The notes beneath the pieces are model-generated. The model did no database searches and was not told where the DNA came from. It worked only from the letters and a program-made list of their open reading frames with translations. 5,505 nucleotides of DNA from Bacteroidia bacterium. GTDB taxonomy: Bacteria > Bacteroidota > Bacteroidia > Cytophagales > Cyclobacteriaceae. How positions within the stretch are numbered: position 1 is the first letter of the stretch; each line of letters begins with the position of its first letter. Shown here in pieces: positions 1-5,505 of the stretch. Both the position numbers and the translations under genes were made by a program. Where the stretch lies: positions 1 through 5,505 of the forward strand of contig JAENVX010000340.1 of NCBI GenBank assembly GCA_016650355.1, given 5' to 3'.

Positions 1-1975
1 GATAGTGACTAAGCAATTGTTGCCGCTTTTCCATGGTATCCTCGCCCATAATTGCCACATCGAAAGATTCGAATGTCACAAGTCCCATAAGGCGTGCCCA
101 ATTAGCATAATAAGCACCAGAAGTAGCCACATCCTTAGATACTTGACTTAACATTGCTTTACTAAAATTCCGATATTCATCCTGGTCAAAATATTCACCT
201 AATCGGTATAGCACTTCAGCCATTACCGAGTTAGATGATGGAATAACATTATCCGTCAACTCCATTTTTCTGGCCACCATAAATTCAGAATCATCTGATG
301 TATAATAGAACATTCCACTTCGCGAGTCGCGAAAATGATCGGTAGCATAATCAGTAATTGAACGGGCTAACTCGAGCCAATGAATATCAAATGTTGCTTC
401 ATAAAGACGAACATATGCTTTTGCCAACAAGGCATAATCGTCCAGAAAGGCATCGATAGAAGATTTGCCATCCTTGTGATTTCGCCATAGCTGCCCACCA
501 GGACGCATCATATTTTTCTCCAGAAACCGTGCATTTACTAATGCTATCTGCAGGTACTCTGATTTTCCCAATGCGAAATAGGCTCCAAGATATCCATCCA
601 GCATAAGCGCATTCCAAGAAGTTAAAACTTTATCATCAAGTGATGGGGAAACACGCTTCTTCCGTTCCTTTAATAATATCGCTTCTGCTTCCAAAATTAT
701 CTTTGCCAACTCTTCAGTTGTAATTAAATGTGACTTCGCTACGACCTCTATTTTATCTTTTACAAAAAGAATGTTTTTGCTGTCCTCCCAATTTCCAACA
801 TCCGTTACCTGATAATATTCAATGAATAGCTCTGCCGCCTTTTTTTCTAACACATTCTCAATTTCTGATTTTGTCCAGACATAGTATTTCCCCTCTTCAC
901 CTTCGCTATCCGCATTTAGCGAAGAATAGAAGCCTCCATCAGGATTCGTTAAATCACTTTTGATAAAATCTAATGTTTTGGTAATCACGTCAGCATACTT
1001 TTGATCCTTTGTGACCTGATAGGTATGTGCATAAAGGCAAACAAGTTGGCCATTGTCATATAACATTTTTTCAAAGTGCGGCACTTTCCAATCAGCATCT
1101 GTTGAATATCGGGCAAATCCTCCGGCAAGTTGATCATAAATACCACCGTTGGCCATCTCATCGAGTGTAATGACCACAGCATCCAATGCTTTTTTATTTC
1201 CTGTAAGATAATGGTGTTGTAATAAGAACTCCCAAACGGCCGGCATCGGAAATTTCGGTGCTCCTGAAAAGCCTCCTGACTTATAGTCGATTACGGTTTC
1301 AAGACTAGGGAAAATATCTTCATAAATTTTATGATTGTAGCTGGCTACGCTATCAACAGGAATTGTTATGACTTCATACTGTTGAATTCCTTTAGTCAGG
1401 GATTCGGCCTGCTTCAGAACATTACCATTATCCTTTTTATAAGCAGCCAATATCTGATTAAGAATCTTTTTCCATTGCTCTTTAGGAAAATAGGTAGCTG
1501 CATAGAAAGGTTTTCCATCGGGTAAAGCAAAAGCGTTCAATGGCCACCCCCCTTTTCCAGAAATTAATTGAGCGGCATTCATATAAATCTGATCTATGTC
1601 AGGACGTTCCTCTCGATCTATCTTTATGGAAACAAAATTTTCATTCATCAACCGTGCAACTGCGGTATCCATAAAAGATTCCCGTTCCATCACATGGCAC
1701 CAATGACAGGAAGCATATCCAATACTAATAATTAGTGGCTTCCCTTCACGAGTTGCTCTCTCCAATGCTTCGGTACCCCACTCATACCAATCAACAGGAT
1801 TATCGGCATGTTCCTTTAGGTATGGGCTACTTGCTTGGGCAAGACGGTTCTGATGTTTTTCACTATTCTCCTTGTTCTCTTGAGCAGCACAAGATATCAG
1901 GAGAATCACCAATGGGCTGAAGATAAACAGCTTTACAATCCCAATATTCAATAGGTAGTCTATTTTAGAATTCAC
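1..1975 (-). CDS. SSP411/YyaL-family (DUF255) thioredoxin-domain lipoprotein, C-terminus cut by window edge
   Basis: The frame is open from a GTG at 1975 to the window edge, giving 658 residues; I checked it codon by codon. A TGA lies just upstream (1981-1979), so GTG 1975 is the earliest usable start; TTG 1951 is an alternative. Residues 1-29 form a lipoprotein signal: a hydrophobic stretch ending LLISC, with C29 as the lipidated cysteine. Residues about 44-200 are thioredoxin-like, with SPYLKEHADNPVDWYEWG, then CHWCHVMERESF (C90, C93), REERPDID and GGWPLNAF. Residues about 230 onward are the helical six-hairpin glycosidase-like part: GGFSGAPKFP, STDADWKVPHFEKMLYDN, SSLNADSEGEEGKYYVWT and DDKVLTSWNALML. 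These are hallmarks of the SSP411/SPATA20 family. Full members are about 670-710 residues, so roughly 50 residues are missing, including the usual late cysteines. The biochemical role of the family is not settled. The signal peptide places this copy in the envelope, where CHWC could act as a thiol-disulfide site (inference). Confidence 0.95.
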   Translation of the reverse strand, partial: MNSKIDYLLNIGIVKLFIFSPLVILLISCAAQENKENSEKHQNRLAQASSPYLKEHADNPVDWYEWGTEALERATREGKPLIISIGYASCHWCHVMERESFMDTAVARLMNENFVSIKIDREERPDIDQIYMNAAQLISGKGGWPLNAFALPDGKPFYAATYFPKEQWKKILNQILAAYKKDNGNVLKQAESLTKGIQQYEVITIPVDSVASYNHKIYEDIFPSLETVIDYKSGGFSGAPKFPMPAVWEFLLQHHYLTGNKKALDAVVITLDEMANGGIYDQLAGGFARYSTDADWKVPHFEKMLYDNGQLVCLYAHTYQVTKDQKYADVITKTLDFIKSDLTNPDGGFYSSLNADSEGEEGKYYVWTKSEIENVLEKKAAELFIEYYQVTDVGNWEDSKNILFVKDKIEVVAKSHLITTEELAKIILEAEAILLKERKKRVSPSLDDKVLTSWNALMLDGYLGAYFALGKSEYLQIALVNARFLEKNMMRPGGQLWRNHKDGKSSIDAFLDDYALLAKAYVRLYEATFDIHWLELARSITDYATDHFRDSRSGMFYYTSDDSEFMVARKMELTDNVIPSSNSVMAEVLYRLGEYFDQDEYRNFSKAMLSQVSKDVATSGAYYANWARLMGLVTFESFDVAIMGEDTMEKRQQLLSHY

Positions 1976-2021
1976 ACATCACATTTATTCTTGCACAGCT
2001 AGGTAGTAAAATCCAAAATTT

Positions 2022-2050
2022 CAGATCTAATTATTTCCCTATTTTACCAA
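2022..2050 (-). promoter_or_regulatory. possible weak Bacteroidota-type promoter before the SSP411-family gene
   Basis: On the minus strand, TTG (2050-2048) is followed after 18 bases by TAGATCTG (2029-2022). This resembles the Bacteroidota pattern TTG-N about 19-TAnnTTTG, with one mismatch in the -7 box. It overlaps the last codons of the upstream gene and would leave a leader of roughly 40 bases before the GTG at 1975. The motif is short and the region AT-rich, so a chance match is quite possible. The rest of the gap (1976-2038) shows no stable hairpin with a T-run, so read-through from the upstream gene is the simpler view. Confidence 0.2.
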
Positions 2051-5000
2051 CGCTAGCCCCGACTTCACCCCGGGATTAGTTACACTAAAAGTTCGAAGCC
2101 TTTCATTATTAACACTGACCAATACTGTCCACTTGTTGTCAACCTTAATCATTTGTACATCCTTAACATTGTAAGGCACAAAGAATCCGCTTTCATAAGG
2201 CTTTAAACAACTGAAATTAAGATCGCCCATGCCCTTCAATAAAAGACCCGGTGAGGCATCAGCCGGAGTCGTCTCAACTTCTACATCAAATTTATTACCA
2301 CCCAGTAAAATATCCTTTACTCCATCATTATCAAAATCATGAACAATAATTCCATTAATTGCAGAGAGCTGAGCTTCTGCTGGTAGTTTTTTGATGACAA
2401 ATTTACCTTTCTCGTTTATCAGAATTACACTTGAAAAAAGATGGGCTTTATAATGAATGGCATTCTCTATGTCGCTGCCTAAGATGGTTGGTAGATCTGA
2501 AGAAGCAAAAGAAAGATAGGTGGGGAATTTTTGGGCAATCTTGGGCAATTGCTGTGAAGTACATTCCCTTCCACGGATGGGTACCAGTAAAGTATCGTGA
2601 TAATATCTGGCCAAGAAAATATCATTTGTGCCGTTGTTATCAAAATCTTTTGCGAATACTTGAAACGGCTTTTCATGGCTGGCCTTGAATTTATAATTTT
2701 CGCCCAGGTTGCCAACGATCAAGTCCAGGTCACCATCTCCATCCAGGTCATCAGCCACAACTCTGTTCCACCACCCTTCCGTATTTTCTACCCCATATTC
2801 ATCTGAAACATTTATTAACTTGCCTTGACGGGATTCATAAATTTTTATCGGCATCCACTCTCCCACAACTACCAATTCAGATTTTTTATCACCATTAAGA
2901 TCAACCCATAGCGCTGAAGTAACCATGCCTACTTCAGATAGACCTGGTGCTACCTTGTCCGTTTGATCAACAAATTTTCCTCTGTTATTGATCAGTATGT
3001 AATTCTTTGGGGACTTGGGATAATTTCCCGCAACTACTTGCCCACCTCTGAATAGATCTAGATCACCATCTCCGTCTATATCATATGGCACAACACAGGA
3101 ACCACTGCTCTTAGTGTTTATAAGGTCTGCTTTAGTGAAATTACCCTTGCCATCGTTCAGGTAAACCCTGTCCACATATTGTGGAGAGCCTTCCGGAAAT
3201 TCACTTCCTCCACTTACAACATACAAATCGATATCACCATCATTATCAACATCGAACAGGGAAGAACCCATATCCTCAAAATTCTTGTCCTGATCAAATG
3301 CAGGCGTACTAATTTTTAACATCTTACCATTCCTTTGTAGATATAAAATCCCTGCCTGCCCTGCAGCTCCTCCGATATAAAAATCATCTTCGCCATCTTT
3401 GTTGATATCACCACTTGAAATGAATGGGCCACTACGAGAAAACATGTGTGGAATTAGCAATTGATCCTTGTATTCATTGACTTCATTTTCGCGATGCAAA
3501 AAAGAATCTGACAATAAATCAGAAGTTGATTCACGAAATAATTTTGGTACTTCAGGGCTGGTTTTTTTTCTTAAAGCCTCACTATACCTCACTTGAATTG
3601 TTTGGTTAACCTCAGTTTCTTTCAATAGGCTAGTCAGTCCATCATTCCACACTACTTTGATGCTATCCACCACGGAGTTTTTTCCAAGTCCAAAATGTAT
3701 CACTGGTTCATTGGAGGAAAGATAGCCCCGAACAGTTTTATTTTCGAAGTATTGCAGTTTACCATCATAATACAGCGTCACCTTGGCTCCTAGTCCATCA
3801 GCGTTTCCTTTTGGTCCTATCAATTTAACTTTAAAATAATTGTTGCGGCCTTCTGCAGTATTTTCATAAATAAAGGCTTCATCATCCAGGTTGTTCACGA
3901 TCAAATCAAGATCCCCATCATTGTCAAGATCGCCTACTGCTGCCCCATTTGAAAAGCTGGTCTCTTCAAAACCCCATGTATCACTAACATTTTCAAATTG
4001 TAGGTCACCCTTATTTTTGAATAAATAATTTTTGACCTTAATGGGATCGTACACATTAATAAATTCCTTAAAGCCCTTCACTAACATTTCATTCGGAGAC
4101 GCATACTTATTCATATTCGCTCTTACAAAAGCTGCCAGCTTTTTTTCAGCATCTCCATCAAACACATCGCGCTTGTATCCATTCGCAACAAATATGTCAC
4201 GCTGGCCATCGTTGTCAAAATCAGATAACAGGCAAGACCAACTCCATTCCGTTTTGGCCACTCCAGCCATTTGCGATATCTCACTAAAGAAAAGATTACC
4301 CTGATTCAAATGAAGCGCATTGTGCATGTATTGCTTGTGCATTCCTCCATTGACGATTGCATAAAATCCTTCACTGTCCATGGAGGGCATTGACACTTTT
4401 GATCGTTTGTAATCCTCTGGAAGCATTTCACTGACGAATATATCTTCCATGCCATCGTTATTGATATCTGCAATATCAGTACCCATAGAATACATTGAAA
4501 TATGATTGGTAGCCTCCTTAATTTTCTCTTTGAAGGTTCCATTCTTTTGATTGATGTACATATAGTCGCCTTCCGCAAAATCATTGGCAACAAAAATATC
4601 TATGAACCCATCGTTATTAAGATCCGAAGTGACAACACTTAACGCGTATCCAAAATTATTTACGATACCAGCTTTTATTCCGATGTCTCTGAATTTTCCT
4701 TCTTCATTAAGAAACAATTTATCTCTACTTATTGCCGGAGAGAGTTTTTTTTGCCTCACCATTTCTGTTAGCGATAGATCAAAAGAATCGGGCCTGTTTG
4801 TAACATATAGATCCAGGTCATTATCATTATCCATGTCAAAGAATGACGCATGGATTGAATATCCTGATTCATCAAGTCCAAATTCCTTCGCTTGCTCTTT
4901 AAAAGTGAGATCACCCTGATTGATGAACAACAAATTTTTTCGCTGCTCTACATTATCATGATACCCACCCTTACAGACATATATATCCAAAAGACCGTCT

Positions 5001-5416
5001 TCATTAATATCAATCATGGTTATGCCGTTGTTCCATTTCCCATTTCCTGCGACCCCAGCCGATTCTGTGATATCCTTAAACTTCAAATTTCCCTGGTTGA
5101 GGTACAACTTATTTGGAATCTCATTGCCGGTAAAATAAAGATCAGAAAGTCCATCGTTATTAATATCGCCTATGCCTACTCCCCCTCCATTATATACATA
5201 GGCAAACAAATCAAAGTAATTGTTGATGTTTTCATCAACAATATTTGCAAATGTAACGCCACTATGGGATGAAAGTACTCTTTTGAATACTGGAGGTTCT
5301 GTCACAACAGAATTACTCTCTACTGGTTTTCTTTCACTGCACGCAGAAAGAATTAGTGATAGAAGAAATAGTTTATTAAGCATTGATAGCCGGGTGAGCT
5401 TTAGAACAATCTGCAT
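2039..5416 (-). CDS. FG-GAP/VCBS repeat lipoprotein with central ASPIC/UnbV domain, two predicted beta-propellers
   Basis: A complete frame of 1125 residues, ATG 5416 to TAG 2041-2039. The first ATG is preferred because AGGAG lies four bases upstream; the internal ATG at 5383 (M12) has no ribosome site, although it would still give a good signal peptide. Residues 1-26 are a lipoprotein signal (LFLLSLILSAC, lipidated C26). Seven DxDxDG-type loops start at D84, 136, 194, 265, 317, 399 and 496. An ASPIC/UnbV domain spans about 525-612, and seven more loops start at D670, 722, 779, 839, 890, 924 and 1027. Loop 839 (DLNGDKKSE) is degenerate. VVVGEWMPIKIY and the KFPTY-containing block near 960 match the long Bacteroidota members of this family, so it appears full length. 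The protein is probably a calcium-stabilised envelope lipoprotein used for binding or assembly. No catalytic residues are recognisable and the ligand is unknown. Related proteins are sometimes labelled CRTAC1-like or, misleadingly, RNA-binding. Confidence 0.97.
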   Translation of the reverse strand: MQIVLKLTRLSMLNKLFLLSLILSACSERKPVESNSVVTEPPVFKRVLSSHSGVTFANIVDENINNYFDLFAYVYNGGGVGIGDINNDGLSDLYFTGNEIPNKLYLNQGNLKFKDITESAGVAGNGKWNNGITMIDINEDGLLDIYVCKGGYHDNVEQRKNLLFINQGDLTFKEQAKEFGLDESGYSIHASFFDMDNDNDLDLYVTNRPDSFDLSLTEMVRQKKLSPAISRDKLFLNEEGKFRDIGIKAGIVNNFGYALSVVTSDLNNDGFIDIFVANDFAEGDYMYINQKNGTFKEKIKEATNHISMYSMGTDIADINNDGMEDIFVSEMLPEDYKRSKVSMPSMDSEGFYAIVNGGMHKQYMHNALHLNQGNLFFSEISQMAGVAKTEWSWSCLLSDFDNDGQRDIFVANGYKRDVFDGDAEKKLAAFVRANMNKYASPNEMLVKGFKEFINVYDPIKVKNYLFKNKGDLQFENVSDTWGFEETSFSNGAAVGDLDNDGDLDLIVNNLDDEAFIYENTAEGRNNYFKVKLIGPKGNADGLGAKVTLYYDGKLQYFENKTVRGYLSSNEPVIHFGLGKNSVVDSIKVVWNDGLTSLLKETEVNQTIQVRYSEALRKKTSPEVPKLFRESTSDLLSDSFLHRENEVNEYKDQLLIPHMFSRSGPFISSGDINKDGEDDFYIGGAAGQAGILYLQRNGKMLKISTPAFDQDKNFEDMGSSLFDVDNDGDIDLYVVSGGSEFPEGSPQYVDRVYLNDGKGNFTKADLINTKSSGSCVVPYDIDGDGDLDLFRGGQVVAGNYPKSPKNYILINNRGKFVDQTDKVAPGLSEVGMVTSALWVDLNGDKKSELVVVGEWMPIKIYESRQGKLINVSDEYGVENTEGWWNRVVADDLDGDGDLDLIVGNLGENYKFKASHEKPFQVFAKDFDNNGTNDIFLARYYHDTLLVPIRGRECTSQQLPKIAQKFPTYLSFASSDLPTILGSDIENAIHYKAHLFSSVILINEKGKFVIKKLPAEAQLSAINGIIVHDFDNDGVKDILLGGNKFDVEVETTPADASPGLLLKGMGDLNFSCLKPYESGFFVPYNVKDVQMIKVDNKWTVLVSVNNERLRTFSVTNPGVKSGLALVK
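3562..3569 (-). other. A8 homopolymer at the junction of ASPIC domain and second propeller
   Basis: The coding strand reads AGA AAA AAA ACC (R616 K617 K618 T619), which contains A_AAA_AAA in the phase needed for tandem -1 slippage. A -1 shift would add Asn-Gln-Pro and stop at TGA 3554-3552, giving a 621-residue protein that ends just after the ASPIC domain. A GAGG lies seven bases upstream of the heptamer. The tract is certain; any use of it is inference. Confidence 0.4.
3581..3844 (-). other. ASPIC/UnbV domain inside the VCBS lipoprotein
   Basis: Residues about 525-612 of the long lipoprotein carry the family signature in order: NYFKVKLIGPKGNADGLGAK, TVRGYLSSNEPVIHFGLGK and VDSIKVVWNDG, ending with NQTIQVRY. 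The GYLSSNEP-HFGLG core is the most diagnostic part. ASPIC/UnbV commonly ends proteins with a single FG-GAP propeller, including animal CRTAC1; here a second set of repeats follows. The boundaries are approximate. Confidence 0.9.
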
Positions 5417-5420
5417 TCTT

Positions 5421-5425
5421 CTCCT
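5421..5425 (-). promoter_or_regulatory. ribosome binding site (AGGAG) of the VCBS lipoprotein gene
   Basis: The minus strand reads TTAGGAGAAGAATG, so AGGAG lies four bases before the ATG at 5416. This is a strong site for a phylum that often lacks them, and it selects ATG 5416 over the internal ATG at 5383. Confidence 0.65.
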
Positions 5426-5431
5426 AATATA

Positions 5432-5505
5432 TTAAACAATAAGACACTTAAGTTTTAAATTCCATTTGGAGGCACCCTTGTATGTTTCAAATACATCTTC
5501 CACAC
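5432..5505 (-). CDS. possible 3' end of an upstream gene (24 codons visible including the stop)
   Basis: One minus-strand frame is open from the window edge (first full codon at 5503) to TAA at 5434-5432. The visible end contains VEDVFETYKGASKWN and finishes KCLIV. The stop lies 15 bases before the ATG of the VCBS lipoprotein, which would be normal operon spacing. About 23 open codons can arise by chance, the family is not recognisable, and another frame also ends nearby (TAA 5457-5455). If this is not a gene, the stretch is simply the upstream region; I saw no clear promoter box in it. Confidence 0.3.
   Translation of the reverse strand, partial: VEDVFETYKGASKWNLKLKCLIV

Larger units (their letters stand above)
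2321..5167 (-). repeat. fourteen degenerate DxDxDG (FG-GAP/VCBS) coding repeats in two groups of seven
   Basis: The first aspartate codons lie at 5167, 5011, 4837, 4624, 4468, 4222 and 3931, then 3409, 3253, 3082, 2902, 2749, 2647 and 2338. Typical copies read DINNDGLSD, DLDNDGDLD and DIDGDGDLD. Most spacings are about 50-70 residues, as expected for one propeller blade. On the plus strand the repeats appear as recurrent stretches such as ccatcgttattaatatc. They are diverged, so this is an old protein repeat, not a recent DNA duplication. Confidence 0.85.

Noticed and set aside
399..1182. Short minus-strand open frames at 399-617 and 985-1182
   Set aside because: They overlap the SSP411-family gene in other frames. 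The SSP411 frame is continuous there with family motifs throughout, so no frameshift or separate gene is needed.
1331..1920. Plus-strand frames at 1331-1525 and 1735-1920
   Set aside because: They are antisense to conserved motifs of the SSP411-family protein, including its CHWC region, and have no domain or ribosome site of their own.
1976..2038. Rho-independent terminator between the two large genes
   Set aside because: Only four-base AT stems such as AAAT/ATTT and the AGATCT palindrome are present, with no GC-rich hairpin followed by a T-run.
2431..2806. Overlapping short frames on both strands around 2431-2806
   Set aside because: They are shadows of the second propeller. The main frame carries DxDxDG loops at D890 and D924 through this same stretch.
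4306..4593. Minus-strand 95-codon open frame
   Set aside because: It is an out-of-frame reading of the VCBS gene, whose own frame encodes the D317 calcium loop here.
2321..5167. Recurrent ccatc-gttatt-atatc stretches as a CRISPR or DNA repeat array
   Set aside because: The units are diverged, irregularly spaced and in frame, and they encode DxDxDG loops. They are protein repeats.
4584..5272. Plus-strand open frames of 111 and 126 codons (4584-4919 and 4892-5272)
   Set aside because: Both lie wholly inside the well-supported minus-strand VCBS lipoprotein. Their proteins are low-complexity mirror translations of the repeat codons, with no recognisable domain.
2039..5416. Labelling the VCBS lipoprotein as RNA-binding or as an integrin
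   Set aside because: Such labels are often passed on to this family from weak similarity. No RNA-binding motif or integrin transmembrane segment is visible, only a lipoprotein signal, FG-GAP/VCBS loops and ASPIC.

Overview
The window is AT-rich, densely coding and transcribed entirely on the minus strand. It looks like a Bacteroidota genome, probably Cytophagales/Chitinophagales-like. Three things support this: a very long two-propeller FG-GAP/VCBS lipoprotein with an internal ASPIC/UnbV domain, which I know mainly from that phylum; lipoprotein signal peptides on both large genes; and little use of Shine-Dalgarno sites apart from one clear AGGAG. The phylum is inferred from family distribution and style, not from a marker gene.

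Layout in the direction of transcription (high to low coordinates). Positions 5505-5432 may hold the last 24 codons of an upstream gene, with little support. Positions 5416-2039 hold a complete 1125-residue lipoprotein. It has seven DxDxDG calcium-loop motifs, then an ASPIC/UnbV domain, then seven more such motifs, consistent with two seven-bladed beta-propellers. After a 63-base gap, positions 1975-1 hold a lipoprotein of the SSP411/YyaL (SPATA20, DUF255) family. It has a thioredoxin-like domain with a CHWC motif followed by an alpha/alpha six-hairpin glycosidase-like domain. The window edge cuts it off near its C-terminus.

The two large genes run the same way, are close together, have no visible terminator between them and both encode predicted lipoproteins, so co-transcription and a shared cell-envelope location are reasonable. 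A shared function is inference only: neither family has a firm biochemical role that I can name.

No RNA gene, mobile element, CRISPR array or plus-strand gene is supported. The most unusual observations are an A8 slippery tract, in phase for a -1 shift, exactly where the propeller-ASPIC half joins the second propeller, and the pairing of an exported SSP411 protein with a double-propeller ASPIC lipoprotein. I found no clear new system.
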